NCBI GenBank assembly: GCA_029261905.1 | Contig: JAJDAM010000518.1 | Coordinates: 1-5,925 of the forward strand | Length of the DNA stretch: 5,925 nucleotides | Source of the DNA: Deltaproteobacteria bacterium | GTDB taxonomy: Bacteria; Myxococcota_A; UBA9160; SMWR01 | Direction of reading: 5' to 3' | In this document: positions 1-5,442 of the stretch, in pieces | Layout of the letters: each line of letters begins with the position of its first letter | How positions within the stretch are numbered: the stretch's first letter is position 1 | Made by a program: the position numbers and the translations under genes | The notes under the pieces: model-generated | The model's input: the letters and a program-made list of their open reading frames with translations, nothing else | The model's database searches: none | Told to the model about the DNA's origin: nothing

Positions 1-168
1 AAGCCGTGGGATATCGACTACCTCTTCGCGCCGCGCTTTGGTGCGGGTGTCGACTTCTACGTCGACGAGCACTGGGTGCTGAATCTCGAGGGAACCTACG
101 TCCTGCCGATAGGCAAGTTGGATGCCGACATGGCCTCGGTCGGACTCAACGTGGCGTATCGCTTCTAG
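1..168 (+). CDS. C-terminus of outer-membrane beta-barrel protein (5' truncated by window)
   Basis: An open frame enters from the left edge and ends at a TAG, giving 55 residues. The peptide alternates hydrophobic/aromatic and polar residues as in transmembrane beta-strands (APRFGAGVDFYV, HWVLNLEGTYVLP, ASVGLNVAYRF). It ends in a terminal phenylalanine preceded by an alternating strand, which matches the C-terminal signal recognised by the BAM insertion machinery. The pattern fits an OmpA/OmpW-type or 'outer membrane beta-barrel domain' porin-like protein that would sit in the outer membrane. The start, signal peptide and most of the barrel lie outside the window, so the family and function cannot be fixed. 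The gene runs convergently into the YbjN-like gene, with 46 nt between the two stop codons. Confidence 0.72.
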   Translation, partial: KPWDIDYLFAPRFGAGVDFYVDEHWVLNLEGTYVLPIGKLDADMASVGLNVAYRF

Positions 169-178
169 CTCGACTCCG

Positions 179-195
179 CGTCCGGACCCCGGATG
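179..195. other. Small hairpin at convergent gene junction
   Basis: Arms at 179-185 and 189-195 can pair over 7 bp (one G-T pair) around a 3-nt loop; the core is TCCGG/CCGGA. The hairpin sits in the 46-nt gap between the barrel gene and the YbjN-like gene. No T-run follows on either strand, so it is at most a weak transcript-end structure and not a canonical Rho-independent terminator. Confidence 0.25.
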
Positions 196-214
196 ACGGC
201 GCGAGCGATCGACG

Positions 215-610
215 TCAGTACTGGTCCGTGTCGAACAGCCTTCCTTCGTACTCGTCCGCAGTTTCGGCGAGGAAGTGGACCGAAGCCTCGATTTCTCTGA
301 AATCCGCGTCGTCCATCATCAGCGTGTCGGTCATCACCAGATCGTCGTCGATGATGGCCAGTGCTCCGTGCGCGAGCTGCGCGTTCATGCGCAGTGCAAC
401 CGTGAGACGAACGGGTTCGAGAGCGTCGACTCTGCCGATCGTTGTGTGTAGCCGAACCAGTTCTTCTCGTTGAAATTCGAAGAACCCCAACTCCACGATC
501 TGCTGGCGGCCGTTCGCAAATCGAACGCGAACTCCGTTGGGCGTGATTTCCCAGCCTCGCTCGGCGCAGACACGCCGAAGAATCTGGGCGAAGTGTTCCT
601 GTGTTGCCAT
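215..610 (-). CDS. YbjN-like / type III secretion chaperone-fold protein, 131 aa
   Basis: I place the start at the ATG at 610 (protein begins MATQEHFAQIL). It is preceded by a GAAGG Shine-Dalgarno-like sequence, and the longer in-frame extension would run back into the hydratase gene and looks non-coding. The layout resembles YbjN / CesT-like alpha-beta proteins: an N-terminal helix (residues 4-18), beta-strands (about 27-46), a central segment ending in an 'ALRMNAQLAHGALAI' stretch (72-86), an acidic strand region, then a C-terminal helix ending in ETADEYE (116-122). The last helix is typical of the YbjN family. Members adopt the T3SS-chaperone fold and are thought to bind protein partners; no catalytic role is known to me. 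There is no signal peptide or membrane segment, so it should be cytosolic. It lies 28 nt downstream of the enoyl-CoA hydratase gene and is probably on the same transcript. The family call rests on pattern similarity only. Confidence 0.6.
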   Translation of the reverse strand: MATQEHFAQILRRVCAERGWEITPNGVRVRFANGRQQIVELGFFEFQREELVRLHTTIGRVDALEPVRLTVALRMNAQLAHGALAIIDDDLVMTDTLMMDDADFREIEASVHFLAETADEYEGRLFDTDQY

Positions 611-638
611 CGTGCCTTCGATCGTACTACCGATTCGC

Positions 639-1415
639 CTATCGGCCCACATAGCGCGCCGGGCGCTTTTCCAGGAACGATCGGACGCCCTCTTTGTGGT
701 CTTCGGTCTGGAACAATGCCCCCAGTGATCGAGAGACCCACTCACCGAGCGCGTTCCAATCCGGATCGAGCGCCTCGCGTAGGCCTTGTTTGATTCGTGC
801 TACCGCGAGAGGTGGATTCGCGGCGATCCGGCGCGCCAGCCCGAGCGCGGTGTCCATCAACTCGTCGTGAGGAGCCACTCGCGATACCAGTCCAATACGC
901 TGGGCTTCGGCCGCATCGACGAGATCGCCGGTCAACAGCATTTCGGTCGCCTTCTCGCGTCCGACCAATTGTGCCAGCCGACCGAGGCCGGGCACGTCGC
1001 AAACCAGGCCGCGCAGCACGAACAGCTCGCCGAATCGCGCGCGCTCCGATGCGACTCGAATATCGGCCATCAACGCGAGTTCCATCCCCCAACCAACCGC
1101 TGCGCCATTGACCGCGGCGATCACGGGTACATTCGTCGACAACAATGCATCCGCGGCGGGAGTGAGGCGGGGGGTGCGCTCCAGCGATTCGACCGGTGGC
1201 CCGGCTTCACTGGCCATGATCTGCTTGACGTCGTCGCCCGAACAGAACGCGGGATCTTCGCCGGTGATCACCAGGCAGCGTGCGTTCGTGGTGCGGACCG
1301 CGTCTTCGAGTTCGCGATAGGTCAGGTACGTGAGTGCATTGCGCGCTTGGGGGCGGTTGAGCCGGATGATCCCGACGTCTCCGTCTGTTTCGTAGATGAT
1401 CTCCTGATAGGACAC
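639..1415 (-). CDS. Enoyl-CoA hydratase/isomerase family protein (crotonase fold), 258 aa
   Basis: This is a full-length crotonase-superfamily enzyme; the family usually has about 255-270 residues. The N-terminal 'GIIRLNRPQARNAL' (15-28) is the classic opening. The oxyanion-hole segments are CSGDDVK (58-64) and NGAAVGWGMELA (103-114). Glu112 in GMEL aligns with catalytic Glu144 of rat mitochondrial hydratase. The position of rat Glu164 is Phe132; an Asp (Asp140, in LVCDVPG) sits where many hydratase-like paralogues carry the Asp of an 'RGLVPDGG' motif. The C-terminus (EKRPARYVGR) is typical. The start is the GTG at 1415, because GGAGG lies 8 nt upstream and homology begins there; the in-frame extension to 1640 has no crotonase similarity. 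It probably acts on a CoA thioester in fatty-acid, aromatic or branched-chain degradation. The substrate is unknown, and isomerase or hydrolase activity is equally possible. The YbjN-like gene follows on the same strand. Confidence 0.9.
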   Translation of the reverse strand: MSYQEIIYETDGDVGIIRLNRPQARNALTYLTYRELEDAVRTTNARCLVITGEDPAFCSGDDVKQIMASEAGPPVESLERTPRLTPAADALLSTNVPVIAAVNGAAVGWGMELALMADIRVASERARFGELFVLRGLVCDVPGLGRLAQLVGREKATEMLLTGDLVDAAEAQRIGLVSRVAPHDELMDTALGLARRIAANPPLAVARIKQGLREALDPDWNALGEWVSRSLGALFQTEDHKEGVRSFLEKRPARYVGR

Positions 1416-1423
1416 GCGACCGA

Positions 1424-1428
1424 CCTCC
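1424..1428 (-). promoter_or_regulatory. Ribosome binding site fixing the GTG start of the enoyl-CoA hydratase
   Basis: The minus strand reads GGAGG here, 8 nt before the GTG at 1413-1415. No comparable site precedes any upstream in-frame start, so this decides the 258-residue form. Confidence 0.75.
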
Positions 1429-1433
1429 GTCTT

Positions 1434-1465
1434 GGTGAAGTGGTGAAGTGGTGGAGCGGTGAGGC
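1434..1465. repeat. Four-unit 8-bp tandem repeat upstream of enoyl-CoA hydratase
   Basis: The plus strand holds four contiguous octamers: GGTGAAGT, GGTGAAGT, GGTGGAGC, GGTGAGGC. The first two are identical, the third differs at two positions and the fourth at three. The array ends 5 nt upstream of the hydratase Shine-Dalgarno sequence on the minus strand, so it lies in the leader or promoter. It could be a slippage-prone microsatellite-like tract or iterated protein-binding half-sites; the sequence does not distinguish these. Confidence 0.7.
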
Positions 1466-1657
1466 GCCAACGGCGTCGGCGCGAGTTGGGGCGTTCGAAT
1501 TCCTTGGCTTGGCTGCCAACACCAGCTGCCGATCTTAGCCGAGGCAAGTGCCCGATTCCGCGTGCGCGTCGAGCCGCTAGTCTCCAATCGTCGACCTTGC
1601 CCGTCCAAGCCGATCCGGTCCATTTCAACTCACCCCGCAATCAACAGGAGAGCCATC

Positions 1658-2071
1658 ATGCCTGCACCTTTTTCCGGAGGTTGTCTGTGCGGCGCAGTGC
1701 GTTACGAATGCACCGCCGAGCCGTTCGCCACCGTTTACTGCCATTGTCGCGATTGCCAACACGCCTCGGGCGGGCCGTCATCGACAGTCGTGATGGTGAC
1801 GAAAGCAGCCGTGGCGGTGACACAGGGCGCCGTTCGCTCGTATGCGAAGAAGTCCGACGCCGGCGACGATGTCACCCGGCAATTCTGCGGCGATTGCGGT
1901 TCGCCGCTATTCAGCGTGTTGGGCTCGAGCCCGGACCTGTTGGTCCTCAAGGCGGGAAGCCTCGACGACCCGAGCTGGCTGTCGCCGTCGATGAACATCT
2001 GGACGGAAAGCGCCCAACCATGGGCACACATTGCTGATGATCTGCCGAACATCGCGAAGAACCCGGGCTGA
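1658..2071 (+). CDS. GFA / CENP-V family zinc-binding protein (glutathione-dependent formaldehyde-activating enzyme-like), 137 aa
   Basis: The complete set of GFA-domain zinc ligands is present: GGCLCG (Cys9, Cys11), CHCRDC (Cys28, Cys30, Cys33) and FCGDCG (Cys77, Cys80). The founding member, Paracoccus Gfa, was described as promoting formaldehyde-glutathione adduct formation. That role is disputed, and most homologues of about 130-150 residues have no proven substrate. The length is normal for the family. The ATG at 1658 is chosen because AGGAG lies 7 nt upstream and the conserved domain starts six residues in; upstream in-frame codons from 1562 show no family similarity. No signal peptide is visible, so it should be cytosolic. 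The gene stands alone, divergent from the hydratase and convergent with the SMP-30 gene. The domain call is secure; the enzymatic role is not. Confidence 0.9.
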   Translation: MPAPFSGGCLCGAVRYECTAEPFATVYCHCRDCQHASGGPSSTVVMVTKAAVAVTQGAVRSYAKKSDAGDDVTRQFCGDCGSPLFSVLGSSPDLLVLKAGSLDDPSWLSPSMNIWTESAQPWAHIADDLPNIAKNPG

Positions 2072-2079
2072 GCGGGTTC
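2059..2079. terminator. 7-bp hairpin spanning the stop codon at the GFA/SMP-30 convergent junction
   Basis: GAACCCG (2059-2065) and CGGGTTC (2073-2079) are perfectly complementary around a 7-nt loop that contains the TGA stop of the GFA-family gene (2069-2071). The SMP-30 gene ends only 19 nt beyond that stop on the other strand. No T-run follows on the plus strand; an A5 run at 2085-2089 follows instead. It could mark the 3' end of one or both transcripts but is not a canonical intrinsic terminator. Confidence 0.35.
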
Positions 2080-2090
2080 GCACGAAAAAC

Positions 2091-3008
2091 CTAGCCGCCG
2101 AACGCCAACTTCAACCCGGGCGTCGCCCACTCGGTCGCGACGAGGCGGCCGGTGGCGGACAATGTGATGAATGCGGTCCGCAGGTCGGGGCCGCCGAAGC
2201 AGATGTTGGTCGTCAGCGGGTCCGGCATCGGGATGTGTTCGATCGACTGGCCGTCGGGCGAGATCACCGTGATGCCACCGTTGGCGAGGGTGGCGACGCA
2301 GACATTTCCCTCGGCGTCGATGGCAAGCGAGTCGAGCAACTGGAAGCCCGGTAGGCCGGCCAGGAGCGTGCCTCCGTTGGCGGACATCGGATTCGGGTCG
2401 ATCCGTCCGGGTGCGGCCAGGTTCCACGCGAACACCCGGCCCGTGTGGGTCTCGGCTGCGTACAGCCGCGACTCGTCCGGTGACAAACCGATCCCATTCG
2501 GGGCATCCGTCGGAAAGATCACTTCGCGGATCGAGGTTCCGTCGATGTTCGCGTAGTAGATGCCCGTGGTGTCGCGGTCGCGTTCTCGGGTCTTGCCGTG
2601 ATCGGTAAACCAGAAGCCGCCCTGGCTGTCGAAGACGATGTCGTTGGGCCCCTTCAGTGGGTGGCCATCACACTCGGTGTACAAGGTTTCGACCGCGCCC
2701 GATTCGAGATCGACACGTTGGATACTGCCTCCGGTGTAATCAGCCGGCTGGTGGCCTGGCAGCGTCAGCGGACCCACATCGTGCCATTCGAAGCCGCCGT
2801 TGTTGCACACGTAAACCGCGCCGTCCGGGCCGATGGCCGCGCCGTTGGGGCCGCCGCCGGTCTCGGCGATGATGTGCTGCGCGCCGTCGGGATCCACACG
2901 GGTCAGCGTCCCTCTGCGAATCTCGACCAGGATGACGCTTCCGTCGTCCATCGCGATCGGGCCTTCGGGAAACATCAGGCCCTGGGTGATCTCTCGCAGT
3001 TCGGACAT
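2091..3008 (-). CDS. SMP-30/gluconolactonase/LRE-like beta-propeller hydrolase, 305 aa
   Basis: The protein matches the SMP-30/gluconolactonase (SGL) fold, a six-bladed beta-propeller with one divalent metal at its centre; about 290-310 residues is normal. Expected metal and active-site positions are visible: Glu15 in FPEGP, Asn122 in GPND, Asn171 in APNG and Asp226 in LLDSLAID. Further conserved segments are GGGPNGAAIGPDG (51-63) and GGFWFTDHG (130-138). Family members hydrolyse sugar lactones or other lactones and some phosphotriesters. There is no signal peptide, so it should be cytosolic. The ATG at 3008 is supported by GGAGG 6 nt upstream and by the conserved PEGP motif near residue 15. 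It is transcribed divergently from msrA and converges on the GFA-family gene. The substrate cannot be read from the sequence, and no sugar-acid catabolic genes flank it. Confidence 0.9.
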   Translation of the reverse strand: MSELREITQGLMFPEGPIAMDDGSVILVEIRRGTLTRVDPDGAQHIIAETGGGPNGAAIGPDGAVYVCNNGGFEWHDVGPLTLPGHQPADYTGGSIQRVDLESGAVETLYTECDGHPLKGPNDIVFDSQGGFWFTDHGKTRERDRDTTGIYYANIDGTSIREVIFPTDAPNGIGLSPDESRLYAAETHTGRVFAWNLAAPGRIDPNPMSANGGTLLAGLPGFQLLDSLAIDAEGNVCVATLANGGITVISPDGQSIEHIPMPDPLTTNICFGGPDLRTAFITLSATGRLVATEWATPGLKLAFGG

Positions 3009-3128
3009 CGAAAACCTCCAGTGAGTGGCCTCGGGTAGACCGAACCGGCAACTCTATCACGTGACTCGCTGGCGCCTCAGGCCGTCGCGCTATCCTGTCC
3101 ACCGCGTCCATTATTGCGAGGAGGTCCG
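3009..3128. promoter_or_regulatory. Divergent promoter region between SMP-30 gene and msrA, with TCACGTGA palindrome
   Basis: This 120-bp gap must serve both divergent genes. A perfect 8-bp palindrome TCACGTGA (3057-3064) lies close to its midpoint, a plausible place for a dimeric regulator to act on both genes. A TATCCT hexamer at 3091-3096 could be a -10 element for msrA, but I see no good -35 at 17 nt. The palindrome is short enough to arise by chance. Confidence 0.35.
3119..3125 (+). promoter_or_regulatory. Consensus Shine-Dalgarno AGGAGGT of msrA
   Basis: A perfect AGGAGGT ends 3 nt before the ATG at 3129. The tight spacing still favours this ATG, because the encoded MGLF start matches the MSLF opening of E. 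coli-type MsrA. The in-frame TTG at 3114 is upstream of the site, and the later ATG at 3156 has no such site. Confidence 0.7.
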
Positions 3129-3800
3129 ATGGGGCTTTTCAATCGGGAACCGCGAATGCCCACGAAAGAAGAGTCGCTTCCGGGTCGCGAGCAGCAGATG
3201 CGGGTGGCCGGGACACACTTCGTGCTCGGTACCCCGATGCAGCCTGAAAGCGACGGGTTGGAGGTCGCGATCTTCGGGCTGGGATGTTTTTGGGGGGCCG
3301 AGCGCAAGTTCTGGGAGGCGCCCGGCGTCCGAGCGACAGCGGTCGGCTACGCGGCTGGGCTTACGCCCAACCCGAGCTACGAAGAGGTCTGTTCGGGTCG
3401 AACCGGGCACAACGAAGTCGTTCGTGTGGTCTTCGATCCCACCGAGACGAGTTATGCCGAGATGCTTCGAATTTTCTGGGAGAGCCACGATCCGACCCAG
3501 GGAATGAGACAGGGCAACGACCAGGGGACGCAGTATCGCTCGGGAATCTACGTTTCCTCCGACGGTCAGGCCCGCGCCGCCGAAGCGTCGCGCGAACGCT
3601 TCCAGAAGGTTCTGGCCGAGGCCGGGTACGGCTCGATCACGACCGAGATCAGTGCGGCAGAAGCGTTCTATTTTGCCGAGGACTACCACCAGCAGTACCT
3701 CGCGAAGAATCCAGGCGGATACTGCGGGCTCGGCGGCACCGGGCTCAGTTGCCCGGTGGGTGTCGCGAGTTCGGACGATTCAGAGCGAGCGCGATCATAG
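3129..3800 (+). CDS. msrA: Peptide methionine (S)-S-oxide reductase MsrA, 223 aa
   Basis: MsrA reduces methionine-S-sulfoxide, free or in proteins, back to methionine using thioredoxin, and so repairs oxidative damage in the cytosol. The active-site motif GCFWG holds the nucleophile Cys53. Two further cysteines, Cys199 in GGYCGLGG and Cys208 in LSCP, match the recycling cysteines of three-Cys enzymes such as E. coli MsrA (51/198/206). Other conserved segments are VGYAAG (72-77), GRTGHNEVVRV (90-100), FWESHDPTQ (116-124) and NDQGTQYRSGIY (130-141). The N-terminal extension of about 45 residues (LPGR at 17-20) matches the long E. coli form and supports the ATG at 3129. The 12 residues after the last conserved segment are a short polar tail. 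No msrB lies adjacent. The IlvC-like gene follows 54 nt downstream on the same strand and may share its transcript. Confidence 0.96.
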   Translation: MGLFNREPRMPTKEESLPGREQQMRVAGTHFVLGTPMQPESDGLEVAIFGLGCFWGAERKFWEAPGVRATAVGYAAGLTPNPSYEEVCSGRTGHNEVVRVVFDPTETSYAEMLRIFWESHDPTQGMRQGNDQGTQYRSGIYVSSDGQARAAEASRERFQKVLAEAGYGSITTEISAAEAFYFAEDYHQQYLAKNPGGYCGLGGTGLSCPVGVASSDDSERARS

Positions 3801-3854
3801 GCTTCACGGCTTCGAGCAACTCGAGCCAGGACGATCCAGAAGGGACACGATCAG

Positions 3855-4835
3855 ATGACGACGATCTACTACGAGCGCGATGGAGACCTCGATCAACTGC
3901 GCGGTCGTTCCATCGCGGTTGTCGGCTATGGCAACCAGGGGCGCTCGTGGGCGCTGAACCTTCGGGATTCCGGCTTCGAGGTGCGCGTCTGTGCTCGGGC
4001 CGACGAGTCACGAGATCGCGCCAAGGCGGAGGGGTTCTCGATCGGTGAAGTTCGCGATGCTCGAGATTCCGACGTGGTCTGTATCCTGGTTCCGGACGAC
4101 ATCATCCCGCTGCTCGGTCTGACGCGGCCTGAAGACGGGCTGACCATCGTCGCCAGCGGCTACACGCTGGCGTTCGGTCGATATACACCCAAGGGTGATA
4201 TCGGGATGGTCGCACCGCGCATGCTCGGCCCCGAAGTCCGTCGCTGCTATGTCGAAGGGGCCGGCTTCATTACCGCTGTTGGGATTCAAAACGATGCGAC
4301 CGGCCATGCGATGGCCCGGACGCTCGCGGTCGCCAAAGGTATCGGTGGCTTGCGCGAAGGCGCGATCGAGCTGACACCGCACCAGGAGGCGGTACTGGAC
4401 CTGTCGGTCGAGCAACTCCTTTCTCCGGCGTTGACCCATGTGAACGCGTCATTCGCGAAGGTCATGCTCGGTCAGGGCATCCCACTCGAGGCGATTCTCA
4501 CCGAGCTGTTCTTGTCGGGCGAAGTCGAGAGGACGTTCGGCTTGTTGCGGAAAGAGGGCTTCACACAGCAGCTCGAGTACCACTCGCCGGCGAGCCAATA
4601 CGGACAACTCTCGCGTCGCGGGACCTACGACGGGCTCGACTTCGACTCGAAGATGCAAGAAGCCGTCGAGAACATCAGCACGGGCGGGTTCGCGGACGAG
4701 TGGGACGCCGAGTCCGCTGCCGGCTACCCGAAGCTGAAGGAGCTGAAGCAGGCCCACGCGGGCCCCGCGATGGAGAATATGGAGGCGGATTTGCGTCGCC
4801 GTCTCGGCCCCGAAGTCGACCCCGGGACCGAATGA
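3855..4835 (+). CDS. Divergent ketol-acid reductoisomerase (IlvC)-like protein, 326 aa
   Basis: Class I ketol-acid reductoisomerase (KARI) converts acetohydroxyacids to dihydroxyacids with NAD(P)H and Mg2+ in valine/isoleucine synthesis. Here the N-terminal Rossmann domain has VVGYGNQGRSWALNLRDSG (22-40, glycines 24/26/29), close to the KARI signature. The metal-binding acidic triad is kept (Glu178, Asp182, Glu186, equivalent to E. coli 213/217/221). The C-terminal part has HSPASQYG (243-250), aligning with the KARI 'SISNNAEYG' region, then AVENISTGGFADEWD. The canonical His in AHGFN is Ser101 (VASGYT) and the canonical Lys in APKGPG is Arg122 (APRMLG). The C-terminal metal-site pair seems reduced to Glu217, with Ser221 where the second Glu belongs, followed by about three extra residues. 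Length is near normal for class I. The ATG at 3855 has GAAGGGA 9 nt upstream. No other branched-chain synthesis gene is nearby, so I read it as a paralogue with altered chemistry or substrate; a genuine but divergent KARI remains possible. Confidence 0.85.
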   Translation: MTTIYYERDGDLDQLRGRSIAVVGYGNQGRSWALNLRDSGFEVRVCARADESRDRAKAEGFSIGEVRDARDSDVVCILVPDDIIPLLGLTRPEDGLTIVASGYTLAFGRYTPKGDIGMVAPRMLGPEVRRCYVEGAGFITAVGIQNDATGHAMARTLAVAKGIGGLREGAIELTPHQEAVLDLSVEQLLSPALTHVNASFAKVMLGQGIPLEAILTELFLSGEVERTFGLLRKEGFTQQLEYHSPASQYGQLSRRGTYDGLDFDSKMQEAVENISTGGFADEWDAESAAGYPKLKELKQAHAGPAMENMEADLRRRLGPEVDPGTE

Positions 4836-4890
4836 CCAGCGGGCCGGCTCCGGGCAATCGGTTGCAGGCGATCGGCTCCATGCAAGCGAC

Positions 4891-5442
4891 TCAATCGAGC
4901 CAGAACTCGAAGCTCGCGAGAAACGTCGAGAAGCTCACCGGCGGTTCGAGCTTCCTCGGGTGGTGGGCGCTCACCAAATAGAGCCGGCGCTCCGCCAATA
5001 CCAGCAGCGCCTCGCCCTTCAGGCCCCGGTCGGGAAGCTCGTAGTGAACGCGGCGCGCCGGTTGCTGTTGTTGAGACACCTCTTCGGAAGCCAGTTCGCG
5101 CGCACCGATGTCTTCGAGCATTCCGGCTTTGGCGCGGTCGAGGATGAAGTCGTGTGTCAGGAACATTGCGGCGACCTGCGGTATGTCATGCAGTTCGACC
5201 GCAAACTCGGTTTCTTCGATCGTCACCTCGTGAAGGACAGTGTGGGTCGTCGAGGTGAACTTGCTGGTCGAGAGGTTTCGGCTCGCCGGGGCCATGCCGG
5301 GAAACCCGACTCGGAAGCGCCCTGAGTCGGAGCGAAATTCGAACAGGTGGAACAAGTCGTCTGCTGTGACAGTGCCGACATGCAGGAACGAGACTGCCGC
5401 ACCGATCAACACAACGCGGATTCCGTTCGAGAGCGAACGCAT
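4891..5442 (-). CDS. Sec-exported protein of unknown function, 183 aa
   Basis: I do not recognise a named family. The N-terminus is a typical signal peptide: Arg2 and Arg9, a hydrophobic core VVLIGAAVSFL (10-20), and a probable cleavage after VTA (Ala27), leaving about 156 residues. There is no lipobox cysteine, so a periplasmic or secreted protein is expected. The mature part begins with a strand-like 'GRFRVGFPG' (41-49). Its middle has a long helix (about 89-110) and a QQQQ run (124-127). It ends with 'RRLYLVSAH' (152-160) and 'FSTFLASFEF' (171-180). This general form (FPG near the start, RLY strand, final F-x-x-F-x-x-SF) recurs in small exported proteins of unknown function. The ATG at 5442 has AAGGA 6 nt upstream; the ORF extends to 5508 but the added residues would precede the signal peptide. 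It converges with the IlvC-like gene across 55 nt without a clear terminator. Confidence 0.72.
   Translation of the reverse strand: MRSLSNGIRVVLIGAAVSFLHVGTVTADDLFHLFEFRSDSGRFRVGFPGMAPASRNLSTSKFTSTTHTVLHEVTIEETEFAVELHDIPQVAAMFLTHDFILDRAKAGMLEDIGARELASEEVSQQQQPARRVHYELPDRGLKGEALLVLAERRLYLVSAHHPRKLEPPVSFSTFLASFEFWLD

Larger units (their letters stand above)
1416..1657. promoter_or_regulatory. Divergent intergenic region between enoyl-CoA hydratase and GFA-family gene
   Basis: This 242-bp gap separates two divergent genes and must contain at least the start signals for both. Besides the octamer array it holds a GCGCC/GGCGC inverted repeat (1464-1468 / 1478-1482) and a TTGGC/GCCAA inverted repeat (1504-1508 / 1515-1519). 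I found no convincing -35/-10 pair in either direction and no plausible small gene. Confidence 0.4.

Noticed and set aside
611..745. N-terminal extension of the YbjN-like protein by 45 codons
   Set aside because: It would overlap the 3' end of the hydratase gene, the residues look non-coding, and the ATG at 610 has its own Shine-Dalgarno-like site.
786..1538. Plus-strand open frame of 250 codons opposite the enoyl-CoA hydratase
   Set aside because: It is antisense to a confident crotonase-family gene, and the predicted protein has no recognisable motifs.
1416..1640. N-terminal extension of the enoyl-CoA hydratase by 75 codons
   Set aside because: The added residues are Arg-rich with no crotonase similarity and include the translated octamer repeat, whereas the GTG at 1415 has a good ribosome binding site at 8 nt.
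1735..2427. Long open frame on the minus strand (230 codons) across the GFA-family gene and the end of the SMP-30 gene
   Set aside because: It lies antisense to the GFA-family gene and in another frame of the SMP-30 gene, is rich in Arg and Pro, and has no recognisable domain. This is the usual shadow ORF of high-GC coding sequence.
3111..3689. Minus-strand open frame of 192 codons opposite msrA
   Set aside because: It is fully antisense to a clear MsrA and shows only low-complexity reverse-translation character.
3284..4048. Open frame of 254 codons on the plus strand across msrA and the start of the IlvC-like gene
   Set aside because: It is out of frame with two confidently identified genes, Arg/Ser-rich and without domain similarity.
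3855..4835. Annotation as canonical ilvC
   Set aside because: The fold and metal triad fit, but the active-site His and Lys positions are changed and no branched-chain synthesis genes are adjacent, so I withheld the gene symbol.
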